This document shows, piece after piece, positions 25,873 to 35,010 of a stretch of 64,000 bases of DNA (position 1 is the stretch's first letter; each line of letters opens with the position of its first letter). The position numbers and the translations under genes are program-made. Location of the stretch: NCBI RefSeq assembly GCF_017873435.1, contig NZ_JAGGKG010000004.1, forward strand, positions 1 through 64,000. The letters are read 5' to 3'. Below the pieces are notes generated by a model. That model was not told where the DNA came from. It made no database searches and was given only the letters and a program-made list of their open reading frames with translations. Origin of the DNA: Paenibacillus turicensis (GTDB lineage: Bacteria > Bacillota > Bacilli > Paenibacillales > Paenibacillaceae).

Positions 25873-26916
25873 TCATTGTTGGTTCCATGTTTGTTGTAAC
25901 CATTGGGCAAATTGCTCCTTCTCCTCGAACTGTGGATAATGAGCAGAGTTTTTAAAAATGACAAACTCCTTTTTCGGCGCTTGTAGTACGTCAAAGTACT
26001 CTTTTGCTAAGTTAACAGATGTCATATAATCATATTGGCCCATCACAAAATAAACAGGTATATCTACTTTATCAACAATTTTGGTAATGTTATTTTTTGA
26101 TTCTTCAACTAACAAAATCTTCTGAGATAATGAAACGCCTTTTAAATAGCGAATAACATCAAGCAAATTATACTCGGGATTTAAGAGAAACCCTTGATAA
26201 TAATCCATATTATCATCAATGAGTCTCGCTGCTCCGCCATATTTTCTAACCATATCTCTTGGTGTAAGTTGCTCCCCTTTTTGGATAGAACTTCGAAGCT
26301 TTTCTAGTTGTTCTGCATCTTTTAAATTCCCTGCTAGCTTTGCTTGTTCAATAGAATAATTCAAGCTATCTAACTCGCTTTTTTGATGATCGGAAACCTG
26401 TCCAATCCCAATATAAGCCGAAAACTTGTCAGGTGATTTTTCAACTGCCTGTAACCCAATATACGTTCCAAAAGAATGACCTATCAGTAATACCTTTTCT
26501 TGTTCAAATTTCTTCGTAACATAATCTGTTAAAACCAATAAGTCATCCACAAGCAAGTCTGTAGACAAGTTAGAGTAATCCTCAAAAAAGTGATACGACT
26601 TCCCGCTTCCACGTTGATCATAGTGCACAATTGTAAAGTTTTTTTCTAGTAAATCTTGATATTTACGTACATAAGGAATTTCAGAGCTACCAGGACCACC
26701 ATGAACAAAAATAACAATGGGATTCCGTCTGTCCTCTCCTCTAATCATGACTTCATGATCAGTGCCATTAATCTTGATCTGCTTTAAAATACTTACGCTA
26801 TGCTCTCCCGCAATTCGAGGTGTCCATGTTGGAAACACCAATCCGACTAACAGAAGTAGAATAATACCTATTAGAATTAATTTGGTTATCTTTATATATT
26901 TTCTTTTTCTTTTCAA
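25873..26916 (-). CDS. Membrane-anchored alpha/beta hydrolase (S33-like)
   Basis: A 347-residue protein. A basic N-terminus and one transmembrane helix (about residues 12-28) anchor the enzyme. Then come HGGPGSSE near 72 (oxyanion region of proline-iminopeptidase-like hydrolases), DQRGSGKS, the nucleophile elbow GHSFG near 147, and a C-terminal NSAHYPQFE bearing the His. It is probably a peptidase or esterase acting outside the cell. No close operon partner; upstream leader 26917-26960 is AT-rich. Confidence 0.83.
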   Translation of the reverse strand: MKRKRKYIKITKLILIGIILLLLVGLVFPTWTPRIAGEHSVSILKQIKINGTDHEVMIRGEDRRNPIVIFVHGGPGSSEIPYVRKYQDLLEKNFTIVHYDQRGSGKSYHFFEDYSNLSTDLLVDDLLVLTDYVTKKFEQEKVLLIGHSFGTYIGLQAVEKSPDKFSAYIGIGQVSDHQKSELDSLNYSIEQAKLAGNLKDAEQLEKLRSSIQKGEQLTPRDMVRKYGGAARLIDDNMDYYQGFLLNPEYNLLDVIRYLKGVSLSQKILLVEESKNNITKIVDKVDIPVYFVMGQYDYMTSVNLAKEYFDVLQAPKKEFVIFKNSAHYPQFEEKEQFAQWLQQTWNQQ

Positions 26917-27067
26917 ATAGAACGACTCCTTAACCTAAACTATTTAAAAATTTTAAAAATACAGTTTGGCTGGTTTGTTTGTTTATGTTTATTAAATATT
27001 ATATTGTTCTTATCAGAAAATCCACACCTAAAGGAATCCCTCCTGGTTCTGTTTCCATGATAATACT

Positions 27068-27105
27068 AAAGCACCCTCGCCCACATATGTGAACGAAGGT
27101 GCTTT
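27068..27105 (-). terminator. Terminator of the DJ-1/PfpI gene
   Basis: AAAGCACC (27068-27075) pairs with GGTGCTTT (27098-27105), and CGCCCACA pairs imperfectly with TGTGAACG inside, giving a long hairpin. It lies 38 bases beyond the stop at 27143. Leftwards it is followed by AGTATTATC, a weak U-tract. Confidence 0.65.
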
Positions 27106-27142
27106 TACTTTTGCTCCTCTAAGGCAGAAAAAACTTAACTCT

Positions 27143-27805
27143 TTATTGAATTGAACTCATCAGCTCATAAAAGTATTTGGATTCATGCGTCTTATTAAGC
27201 TTATACCAAGCATCTAATGTGTTTGATGAAAACACGTCCAGCACTTTCAAGACGTGCATACAAAATTCCAACGGAGCTATCCCAGATGCGGTAATCAGAT
27301 TCCCATCTGTTACTGCTGACTCCATTTTGTAATACTTCTCACCCTCATAATTAGGGCAGATCATTTTAAGATATTCCAGGTCATTGCTTGTATGCCAATG
27401 TGAATTTAACAAGCCTGACTGAGCAAGCCCCATTGTAGCCCCACAAATCGCTGCAACCAATATCCCTTCCTTTAGACACTTCTCGGCGATATTTAAAACG
27501 GGTTGGTGTATGGCTTCTGTCCATGTATTGCCACCAGGTAAAATCAATACATCTATACTTTCAATATTACACTCATCCAGTTTAATGTCAGGCAAAATTT
27601 TCAATCCACCCATTGTGGTTACAGGCGTCTTTTCAATTCCAACCGTCACTACTTTTAATGGAGCAAGTCCCTTTTTATAATATCGTCCTAAGTTCAGTTC
27701 GGCAGTTAAGTAGCCAATTTCCCAGTCTGACATGGTGTCAAATACATAAAGATATACTGTATTATTCATTTTTCCATTGATTGTTTCATTCATTAATTCA
27801 TTCAT
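27143..27805 (-). CDS. DJ-1/PfpI-family glutamine-amidotransferase-like protein
   Basis: About 220 residues from ATG 27805, with GGGGAG ten bases upstream. The first 12 codons contain MNE repeats and are of uncertain use. The domain has LILPGGNTWTEA near 100 and the nucleophile elbow VAAICGATMGLA with Cys near 122. It resembles YdeA-like type-1 glutamine amidotransferase proteins. It lies downstream of the WYL regulator on the same strand, separated by a strong terminator, so it is a separate unit. Confidence 0.83.
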   Translation of the reverse strand: MNELMNETINGKMNNTVYLYVFDTMSDWEIGYLTAELNLGRYYKKGLAPLKVVTVGIEKTPVTTMGGLKILPDIKLDECNIESIDVLILPGGNTWTEAIHQPVLNIAEKCLKEGILVAAICGATMGLAQSGLLNSHWHTSNDLEYLKMICPNYEGEKYYKMESAVTDGNLITASGIAPLEFCMHVLKVLDVFSSNTLDAWYKLNKTHESKYFYELMSSIQ

Positions 27806-27886
27806 TTTGTTATTTCTCCCCATTATCTATTTATCAAGGTATATCAACCCTCAGTCGATAATCAATGACTATCCTAAATATAAAAC

Positions 27887-27917
27887 AACTTCACTGACAC
27901 CTGCTGTCAGTGAAGTT
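27887..27917 (-). terminator. Terminator of the WYL regulator gene
   Basis: AACTTCACTGACA (27887-27899) and TGTCAGTGAAGTT (27905-27917) are perfectly complementary over 13 bases with a 5-base loop. Leftwards it is followed by GTTTTATATTT. It begins two bases beyond the stop codon region at 27919. Confidence 0.85.
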
Positions 27918-27918
27918 A

Positions 27919-28881
27919 TTAAAGTTGATAATATTCCATTAACTCTGATGCAATAGCAACAAGTCTTTCTCTCACGCTCTGTGGTTCGATAACTTTAATG
28001 GATTTACCATAGGATAAGAGAAAATAAGGAACCTGATCATGAATTGATTTTTCCTCAAACAAAAAGATAGCTTGATCAGAAGTTCGCTCCTTCAAATGAT
28101 GACCTAAAAACCAATGCAAACCTAATTCATTCAACGCATCTGGCTTGCCTTCAATAATTAAAGAGACTAACCCCTGCTTACTCACTAAATCAGGTAATAG
28201 GTTGTTCATAAAAAATTGTCGGGACGAAAAAGCTTCGGGACGTGTAAATATGTTTTGCGAACATTTGATTGATAAAATCCGATCTACGCGAAAGCTTCGT
28301 ATTCCATTCCTTAGGTGGCAATATGCAACTGTATACCATTTGTCGTTCCAGTAAACCATTCCATAGGGGTCTATCCTCCGATTTTTTAGTTGCTCATCAC
28401 GGCCTGTGCGATAATCAATTTCTACCGACAATTCCTTTTCAACAGCCTGCTCTAATTCTGTCAGCACTGGCTGAATAGAAGCATTTACCGCATGATTTAT
28501 AACTTCAAATCCTTCTAAATGATGGTTAAGCAAACTTACTTGTGCCTCATTTGAGTACATTTTCAGCTTTGTAGTTGCTTGATCTAATGCTTCACTCAAA
28601 GGGTATCCAGCTTCTTTTGCAAAAACAGCCGCTTGCAGCAGTGCCTTTTTTTCCTCCATATCAAACAGCAGAGGGGCTCTAATAAAATTATTTAGCAAAC
28701 TATACCCGCCATTATGACCCGGGTCGGATATGATAGGCACTCCACTGGCACATAGTGCATCAATATGCCGATAAACTGTTCTAATATTGATCTCTAACTT
28801 TTCGGAAATCTGTTTTGCAGTCATTTTAACGCCTGAATTGAGCATCCACAAAATTGCCAGCATATTATCGTTTTTAGCCAT
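27919..28881 (-). CDS. YafY-type HTH regulator with WYL domain
   Basis: A 320-residue protein. The N-terminal HTH_11-type domain is MLAILWMLNSGVKMTAKQISEKLEINIRTVYRHIDALCASGVPI. A WYL domain follows from about 140 (VEIDYRTG ... IDPYGMVYWNDKWYTVAYCH ... SFRVDRILSI), then the WCX extension. WYL regulators sense nucleotides or other ligands. Targets are unknown: the jasmonate-induced-like gene is divergent to it across 162 bases containing a long palindrome at 28911-28958. Confidence 0.88.
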   Translation of the reverse strand: MAKNDNMLAILWMLNSGVKMTAKQISEKLEINIRTVYRHIDALCASGVPIISDPGHNGGYSLLNNFIRAPLLFDMEEKKALLQAAVFAKEAGYPLSEALDQATTKLKMYSNEAQVSLLNHHLEGFEVINHAVNASIQPVLTELEQAVEKELSVEIDYRTGRDEQLKNRRIDPYGMVYWNDKWYTVAYCHLRNGIRSFRVDRILSIKCSQNIFTRPEAFSSRQFFMNNLLPDLVSKQGLVSLIIEGKPDALNELGLHWFLGHHLKERTSDQAIFLFEEKSIHDQVPYFLLSYGKSIKVIEPQSVRERLVAIASELMEYYQL

Positions 28882-28910
28882 GATGTGCCCCCCAAAATCA
28901 GAATAGTTAA

Positions 28911-28958
28911 TGTAAAAATCTCGAGTAGCCAGTAAAGTGGCAGCCCGAGATTTTTACA
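28911..28958. promoter_or_regulatory. Long inverted repeat between divergent genes
   Basis: TGTAAAAATCTCG (28911-28923) and CGAGATTTTTACA (28946-28958) are perfect complements, with an inner GCCA/TGGC stem. It sits 30 bases before the WYL gene and 86 bases before the 29044 gene. It has terminator shape on both strands but no gene to end, so an operator or leader hairpin is likelier. Confidence 0.55.
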
Positions 28959-29043
28959 TACTTGTACTCCAAAGTGTCCATTTAATACACCACTGGGACT
29001 AGTATAGCATAATTTATATTATCAAAAATCAAGGGGGATACAA

Positions 29044-29667
29044 ATGATAATTGGAAATGAAGTTAATAGCGATGTAGTAAAAAGTTATCCGCAATATGTA
29101 AAAGAAGCAAATATAACACCGCTCATTTTATCCAAGGTAGCCATGCAGCAGTTAACGGCAACAGATTCCAGAGGAGATTCGCTCCAGATGGCAGCTATAA
29201 AGGCTGTCAATGCAATGAAAAATGAATATGGGCAAGGAGCCAGCACATTGGTAATGATATTTAATGCCAGCGGAGAGACACTAAGATATCAGGCCAATAA
29301 GGACTGGTCAGGCGAGACGGAAAAATATCCCTTTGATCTAACAATAGCTAATGGAGAATACAGCGTATTTTTGCATGTAAAGTCAGGAATCTTTACTGGC
29401 TCAGTGGGCTGCGTGGTTTTTAGAGGAGATTCAGGCTCAGACTTCTTGTTCGCTTGGGACAATCCTTATATCGGAGACAATAGTTCTTATGTTGATGTTA
29501 AAAGCAAAGATTACTGGCCAGGTGTACAACGATGGAGTGATGTGGAGAGCAAGCTGACATCATCAGGAATTAGTTCTAATACTGATAACGGCACGTTTGT
29601 TGTTAACTCGATGATAGGGTTGGCTACGTCTCCCATCGCCCAATATACTGTTACTAGAAAGGCCTAA
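29044..29667 (+). CDS. Protein resembling plant 23-kDa jasmonate-induced proteins
   Basis: A 207-residue protein without signal peptide. From memory of the plant family, the pattern matches across most of the length: the N-terminal half with LSKVAMQ, then LVMIFNASGETL, NKDWSG, IANGEYSVFLHVK, TGSVGCVVFRG, FLFAWDNPY and a C-terminal ATSPIAQYTV. This beta-rich fold is known from salt- or jasmonate-responsive plant proteins and some bacterial toxin-like genes. Function in bacteria is not established. Ribosome binding site AGGGGG; downstream lies a hairpin and then the membrane protein at 29806. Confidence 0.65.
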   Translation: MIIGNEVNSDVVKSYPQYVKEANITPLILSKVAMQQLTATDSRGDSLQMAAIKAVNAMKNEYGQGASTLVMIFNASGETLRYQANKDWSGETEKYPFDLTIANGEYSVFLHVKSGIFTGSVGCVVFRGDSGSDFLFAWDNPYIGDNSSYVDVKSKDYWPGVQRWSDVESKLTSSGISSNTDNGTFVVNSMIGLATSPIAQYTVTRKA

Positions 29668-29687
29668 TTTAATTCTATCGAGGCAGC

Positions 29688-29730
29688 GAAAGACCTGCTA
29701 TTTCTTAACTGAGGAATAGCAGAACCTTTC
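29688..29730 (+). terminator. Imperfect hairpin after the jasmonate-induced-like gene
   Basis: GAAAGACCTGCTATTTCT (from 29688) pairs with AGGAATAGCAGAACCTTTC (to 29730) with three mismatches. CTTAAAC follows rather than a U-run. It may be a weak terminator or partial attenuator between the two genes. Confidence 0.5.
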
Positions 29731-29805
29731 TTAAACTAAGGTCCATTTATACAGGAGTAATTTGCGCTTATAGATAATAGATAATAAGAAAGGAATGGAA
29801 CGAAG

Positions 29806-30783
29806 ATGAACTATACCTTAGATTTTGATGACACTCAAGCACTGATTGATGCTCTATATATCAATGAAGTGAATACCATAGAACGGTTCCGCTATAACAA
29901 ACCACAGGCCCAGATTAATGATTTACAGAATTGTGCTAAGGCCTATGAAGAAGCTAACAATCTGCTGCAGATGGAGAAGCAACAGTCCGGGGAGAGCCAA
30001 GACAAACAGGACACACTGGTACAGGATATATGGAAGGCGGCTAGAGCAGGAGTTGTATTCTCCTATGAAACTATTAAGAATTTTAAACTTAGGGCGGAAT
30101 ATCTAAATAAAATAAGTAATTCAATTAAATTATTTGATTACCATCCTGAAACTGGGAGATTTAGAAATACCCATTTTGCTGATATTCTCGATCCAGAAGA
30201 GGACCTCTATGATATGATTAATAAATCTATCCAAGAGTGGGCGAAGAAAACATCAGATGTTTGGGGAAATGCGGCTGCATACAAGGAAAAAACATTTAAT
30301 AATTTTATTGAAGGCAAGGAATATAACCTGGAATCGTATGTAGTGAGGTATGCAGGTAAGGATAAACTAAAGCTTTTATCATATATGCGTTATTTTGGTA
30401 CTGCTCTAATTGTCTTCACACTAGGAGTGATCACTTGGCAATTAGTGGAAAAACAGGATAAAATACGAGCAGGAGCGGAGATTCTTGTAAGTGTGGGAGG
30501 CGCTTTAGGAGGAGGCCTTTTAGGAGAGGTGGGAGGTACTTTCTTATTTGGCTGGATCATGGAGGATCTTGGAGCTGTTATAGGTGGTATATTAGGAGGA
30601 CTGGTTGGAGCCTTTGCAGGAGGAGTTGCGGCAGTATGCCTGTTTGATGCCATGCTGGATGCCTTTTTTTACACACCTAAAGTTGGTAGGCTGACAGGCA
30701 CTTTGTTCAGTGGTCCAATTATGTATGAACTCACACTGCCGGATAATACAACCTTATCTGGCAATTTAACAGGTAGCTTATGA
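29806..30783 (+). CDS. Uncharacterised protein with glycine-rich C-terminal membrane region
   Basis: A 325-residue protein with a charged helical N-terminal 190 residues, then one hydrophobic segment (about 200-217) and a Gly-rich stretch (230-285) full of GGALGGG, GEVGG and GGILGGLVG repeats. These are glycine-zipper patterns that pack tightly in membranes. The tail is polar and beta-like. No family is recognised. Such glycine-zipper proteins occur among pore-forming toxins and their membrane partners, but no such activity is shown. Probably linked to the upstream gene by strand and spacing. Confidence 0.6.
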   Translation: MNYTLDFDDTQALIDALYINEVNTIERFRYNKPQAQINDLQNCAKAYEEANNLLQMEKQQSGESQDKQDTLVQDIWKAARAGVVFSYETIKNFKLRAEYLNKISNSIKLFDYHPETGRFRNTHFADILDPEEDLYDMINKSIQEWAKKTSDVWGNAAAYKEKTFNNFIEGKEYNLESYVVRYAGKDKLKLLSYMRYFGTALIVFTLGVITWQLVEKQDKIRAGAEILVSVGGALGGGLLGEVGGTFLFGWIMEDLGAVIGGILGGLVGAFAGGVAAVCLFDAMLDAFFYTPKVGRLTGTLFSGPIMYELTLPDNTTLSGNLTGSL

Positions 30784-30912
30784 GCTTAAGAGAGAAAACG
30801 GACAAATGCATCATGACAGATAGAATAAGCCAAATGCAAAGTGGACTGATTGGGCAACTACATGTGTGATATGAATTTATAAACAAAAGCCCATTGGCAC
30901 AACTTCTTTATC

Positions 30913-30947
30913 AGACGGATTGTCAAGCCAAGTTTTACAATCCGTCT
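30913..30947. terminator. Hairpin between convergent genes
   Basis: AGACGGATTGT (30913-30923) and ACAATCCGTCT (30937-30947) are perfect complements. It lies between the stop of the membrane protein gene at 30783 and that of the GNAT gene at 30998, so it may end either. There is no long U-run on either side. Confidence 0.55.
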
Positions 30948-30997
30948 CAAATAAAAAGATACCTAAATCAGAAATGATAGACACTCCACAAAGTATC

Positions 30998-31438
30998 CTA
31001 TTCGATTTCAGTTAAGAAACTATACCCATGAATTTTAAACCCAATATTTTTATAAAACTCATGAGCACTTTCACGCTTTATATTGCTTGATAAGCTAACT
31101 TTATAACAAGATTTTTCCTTGCATATCTCGATGGCATATTGCATCATTTTAGTACCAAGCCCTTTGCCTTGAAGCTCAGATGATACAATCACATCCTCAA
31201 TCAATCCGGTTTTTGAGCCCATATGTGCTAAATTGTCCATAATCGCAAGCGCAAAGGTTCCAACAATCTTGTTATCCAATTCAGCAACATAGATACTATA
31301 ATCCGGATATAATTTCATTTGCTCAAAAATTATCTTCGCCTCTTCCACAGACAATATCTTTCCGTTATCCATATCAGGCTGGGCGTATAACTGCAAAATT
31401 TGTAGTAAGTCAATGATCTCGGCTTTTCTAATAATCAT
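30998..31438 (-). CDS. GNAT-family N-acetyltransferase
   Basis: About 146 residues from ATG 31438, preceded by AGGAGTG; a GTG three codons upstream is less likely. The GNAT core has the acetyl-CoA loop SSELQGKGLGTKMMQYA (Q/RxxGxG/A) and a C-terminal FYKNIGF motif. Substrate unknown; small cytosolic GNATs often acetylate amines or proteins. No operon partner. Confidence 0.85.
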   Translation of the reverse strand: MIIRKAEIIDLLQILQLYAQPDMDNGKILSVEEAKIIFEQMKLYPDYSIYVAELDNKIVGTFALAIMDNLAHMGSKTGLIEDVIVSSELQGKGLGTKMMQYAIEICKEKSCYKVSLSSNIKRESAHEFYKNIGFKIHGYSFLTEIE

Positions 31439-32011
31439 GGAAGTCACTCCTATATAGATTGAACTAAAGAAACGACTGATTAGAACATAACACAGAGTCG
31501 ATCAATAATGGTCAAAGGCACTTTCATAATCTTGTTTAAAATGAGGTAACCTTTTAGGTTTTATTTATTATCAAAGTATTTTTTCGTGATATCCATTTTT
31601 TGTAATAAAAACTAGCTCACGGCTCTCATAAACGATTTTTAATATCTTATAAAATTATTTCGCAGATCAGATACAGGCCTTATTAGCGGCATACCGCCCC
31701 CTCCTTTACATATCATTATTTTATCGCTATTATGATAAAATTCAAAATTCATTTTTTCTAATTTTGAAGCGTACTAAAATGGATTAATGCCAATATAAGA
31801 ATTATCATTATTCACGATATCGGAACTGGTGTCGTTTTTCTTTGTTGACCAGTCGGTTCTCCTTTAGATGCATCTGTTCATCTGTTGTAGATCAGCCTGG
31901 AATAACTATCCCAACTTTGAGGGATTGAAGAGGTTTGGCTTATATGATTATAATTCAGATATTGGATTGAGATTATAATTAGCGGCAGGGATGCCGAAAA
32001 GGAGAATGCAT
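31439..32011. other. Long AT-rich intergenic region
   Basis: About 570 bases between divergent GNAT and MFS genes. Only short dyads are visible, for example TCAAAATT (31741) with AATTTTGA (31759). No tRNA, repeat family member or plausible open frame was found. The AT content is high. Confidence 0.5.
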
Positions 32012-33355
32012 ATGAATAACCAAACATCAATAGCTCCGAAACGGCAAAAAGTCCGCTCTGATATAGTAAATGAGTATGTAAAATCGCCTAAGAAGCAGAA
32101 AAAGCTGTATAAAAAAACATTATGGCTTGTTGTTGTCTCACAAATATTCGGAGGAGCGGGGCTGGCTGCTGGGCTTACGGTCGGAGCGCTACTAGCACAG
32201 GACATGCTGGGCAACGACAGCCTTTCTGGCCTCCCCGCAGCATTGTTTACGCTGGGCTCCGCGGCAGCGGCGTTTATCGTGGGAAGGTTATCACAGCGAT
32301 TTGGGCGCAGAATCGGGCTGGCTGCAGGATTTATAGCGGGTGGAGTCGGAGCAGCTGGCGTTGTGTTTGCCGCGCTTTGGGAACAAATAGCACTGTTGTT
32401 TGTTTCCCTGTTGATTTATGGAGCGGGCACGGCAACCAATCTGCAAGCTAGATATGCGGGTACGGATCTGGCACTGCCACATCAGCGGGCTAAAGCAATT
32501 AGTACAGCACTGGTGTTTACGACGATTGGTGCAGTGGCAGGTCCCAATCTGGTAGAGCCGACTGGCCGCATGGCGGTCTTCATCGGTCTTCCTGCTTTGT
32601 CGGGGCCGTTTATTCTAGCGGCAGCTGCCTATTTGATAGCAGGTCTCGTGCTACTACTGTTTCTTCACCCTGATCCGTTTATCGTTGCCAAGGCGATTGA
32701 CGAAGGGGAAAGATTGAATAAAGAGTCGCAGGTGAAAGGCGGCAAAAATCTTCAGGCTAAGGGAGAAGCAAGCCACCCTGAGATGGCCCATAACCGAACA
32801 GGACTTATTGTGGGAGCAACGGTGATGGTGCTGACCCAAATCGTAATGGTAGGCATTATGGTCATGACTCCTATTCATATGAAGCAGCATGGTCATAGTC
32901 TTGGTGATGCAGGTCTGGTGATCGGTATCCATATCGCGTGCATGTATTTGCCTTCCCTGTTGACTGGCGTGCTGGTGGATAAGCTTGGCCGCACCTTTAT
33001 GTCTTATGCGTCAGGTGTAACGCTGCTACTAGCGGGTTTGACCGCGGCTTTTGCACCAGGCGAATCTATGACCTTGCTTATTGTGGCGTTGGCGCTTCTC
33101 GGCTTAGGCTGGAACTTTGGCCTGATTAGCGGAACGGCGGCCATTATCGACTCCACAACGCCGAAGGTTCGCGCGAAGACACAAGGCACAGTCGATGTGC
33201 TGATTGCGCTGGCCGGTGCGTCCGGTGGCGCTTTATCTGGTATGGTCATGGCTGACGTTGGCTATTCCATGCTTTCTCTAGCCGGAGGTTTGATGTCCTT
33301 GCTGCTTATTCCGATGGTGGCCTGGTCATGGAGGAAAAATTCAGCTTCTCATTGA
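32012..33355 (+). CDS. MFS transporter
   Basis: About 447 residues from ATG 32012, which follows AAAAGGAG; an upstream ATG (31991) has no ribosome binding site. The N-terminus is long, basic and cytoplasmic (about 33 residues). Twelve transmembrane segments can be placed, with the motif-A-like GRLSQRFGRRIGL between helices 2 and 3 and DKLGRTFM between 8 and 9. It is GC-richer than its surroundings. Substrate unknown; drug or metabolite efflux is likely. Confidence 0.85.
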   Translation: MNNQTSIAPKRQKVRSDIVNEYVKSPKKQKKLYKKTLWLVVVSQIFGGAGLAAGLTVGALLAQDMLGNDSLSGLPAALFTLGSAAAAFIVGRLSQRFGRRIGLAAGFIAGGVGAAGVVFAALWEQIALLFVSLLIYGAGTATNLQARYAGTDLALPHQRAKAISTALVFTTIGAVAGPNLVEPTGRMAVFIGLPALSGPFILAAAAYLIAGLVLLLFLHPDPFIVAKAIDEGERLNKESQVKGGKNLQAKGEASHPEMAHNRTGLIVGATVMVLTQIVMVGIMVMTPIHMKQHGHSLGDAGLVIGIHIACMYLPSLLTGVLVDKLGRTFMSYASGVTLLLAGLTAAFAPGESMTLLIVALALLGLGWNFGLISGTAAIIDSTTPKVRAKTQGTVDVLIALAGASGGALSGMVMADVGYSMLSLAGGLMSLLLIPMVAWSWRKNSASH

Positions 33356-33368
33356 CGATATCACATAA

Positions 33369-33406
33369 CCGCCTATAGCCAGCAACAAAAAGCTGGTGAT
33401 GGGCGG
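33369..33406 (+). terminator. Terminator-like hairpin after the MFS gene
   Basis: CCGCC (33369-33373) pairs with GGCGG (33402-33406) and CCAGC (33379-33383) with GCTGG (33392-33396). A stable stem right after the stop fits termination, though no U-run follows. Confidence 0.5.
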
Positions 33407-33550
33407 TCCAATATTCAGGTCGTATTCATTTCAACATGAATAGCTAGCAGTTCATTTACAAGATGGGAAGCAAATTTTTATTTAGCTATGCCTAATTCGT
33501 AAAACTTTTCTATTTAAGAAAACGAGGAAGTATCATTGGTTGGTATTTTT

Positions 33551-33943
33551 CTAAACTGCAATATACCAGTATACCCCGTACTTATCAACGACTTCAGCAC
33601 AGCAGGAACTCCATGGAAGGGACCCCATCTCTAATAGCACCTTTCCATCCTTCGCTAACATCTCATATGCCCTTTTTACTTCCTGTTCACTCTCAAAGTT
33701 AATCCCATAGCTCATAGTAGGGCGTGATCCTTCTAATGATGAGGCGAGCATGAGATTAACCAAGTTATCATTATGTGATTCGCTAACAGCAAATATTTCT
33801 TGTCCGTTTCTAAGTAATGATGCATGCATGTATGTGCCATCTGGAAATTTCTCATGGTGTCCCAAGTTTAGTCCAAAAGCTTCTGTGTAAAGCGCCACAG
33901 CTTCAATGGTATTTTTTATATATAAGGTTGCTCCTAGTTTCAT
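33551..33943 (-). CDS. VOC-family (glyoxalase/bleomycin-resistance-like) protein
   Basis: A 130-residue PhnB-type vicinal-oxygen-chelate protein: MKLGATLYIKNTIEAVALYTEAFGLNLG opens the first beta-alpha-beta module and VVDKYGVYWYIAV closes the second. PhnB-like members mostly bind rather than turn over ligands. Metal ligands are not all obvious. Monocistronic and converging on the MFS gene. Confidence 0.82.
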   Translation of the reverse strand: MKLGATLYIKNTIEAVALYTEAFGLNLGHHEKFPDGTYMHASLLRNGQEIFAVSESHNDNLVNLMLASSLEGSRPTMSYGINFESEQEVKRAYEMLAKDGKVLLEMGSLPWSSCCAEVVDKYGVYWYIAV

Positions 33944-34062
33944 CCTGTATATTCCTTCATTAATCAGATTTTATAAAGCCATACAAGTGAGCTTGTAGCT
34001 TTGAAATAGCAGCACAGAGACACATAACCAGTTGGCAAGCCAACTCATACTTCATACTTTAT

Positions 34063-34812
34063 TTATAGAATTTGCTTCAGTTCATGTCCCGCGCCCTCAA
34101 ATATGTTGTACTTGTGCGGAATGTGTAATGAATCTAAGTACAAATGCAAAATCTCATTATCACAGAACAATATATCGTCCGTTCCAATATGCAAATTTAT
34201 ATCGAGGCTGCCTCGGATTTTTTCTGCATTTTGTCTTATCGAGCACAAAATATTGCCATCCTCAAAATATCTTTCTTCTGTCATCATATCTGTATACAGC
34301 TCATTGGCCTTCTTCGGATCAGCCCCCACTGTACCAGAATCTTTGTGATAATAATGGTGATATGTACCTGCGTAAGCTGTTACCGTAGAAAATAATTCAG
34401 GATATTTAACGGCATAATTAAATGCCATACCTGCGCCCATCGAAAAACCAGAAATTGACCTACCACTACGGGCTGTCTTCGTTTTGTATTCGCTTTCGAT
34501 ATGCGGTAACAACTCGTTAATAAACATGAACTCAATAGGCAATTTCTCATATTTTTCGATAACCGGTGAAGTGTTTGGAAACACTGTAATTTCCGATTTG
34601 TTTTTATATATTTTTTCCATTGTCCACACTTCAGATGATTCATTACCGGTCCATCCATGTAAATGATATGAAACTGAGTATTTTTCACTATTCTCTTTGT
34701 AACCAGGTGGTAAATAAATATTGTAGCCAATATCCCTAGCCATAAACTGACTGTAATATGTTTGATGTATTACATTTTCCGGGGACTCCATTGGGGGATT
34801 AATGAATTCCAT
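34063..34812 (-). CDS. Alpha/beta-hydrolase esterase (esterase D type)
   Basis: A 249-residue cytosolic hydrolase. It has the N-terminal LPPGYKEN element, HLHGWTGNES (oxyanion), the nucleophile elbow GFSMGAG near 128 and a C-terminal EGAGHELKQ with the catalytic His. This arrangement resembles the esterase D/feruloyl-esterase group. No signal peptide is seen. Lies upstream of the VOC gene on the same strand but about 120 bases away. Confidence 0.82.
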   Translation of the reverse strand: MEFINPPMESPENVIHQTYYSQFMARDIGYNIYLPPGYKENSEKYSVSYHLHGWTGNESSEVWTMEKIYKNKSEITVFPNTSPVIEKYEKLPIEFMFINELLPHIESEYKTKTARSGRSISGFSMGAGMAFNYAVKYPELFSTVTAYAGTYHHYYHKDSGTVGADPKKANELYTDMMTEERYFEDGNILCSIRQNAEKIRGSLDINLHIGTDDILFCDNEILHLYLDSLHIPHKYNIFEGAGHELKQIL

Positions 34813-35010
34813 CTTCTACTCCTTTTCGCGGAAAGTCATATACTTTACGCAGTTTGCTTAGGTTAATCAAAATTAATATGTATATCAACCATAAGCCATA
34901 AGCGTCAGTCTGTCTTCATCGCATATGCTCCGACTATATAATTTTTACAGGAATATCTTATCACTGCTTAAATATTGTGTATTGTAAAAAATCGACATAA
35001 AATTATACCC

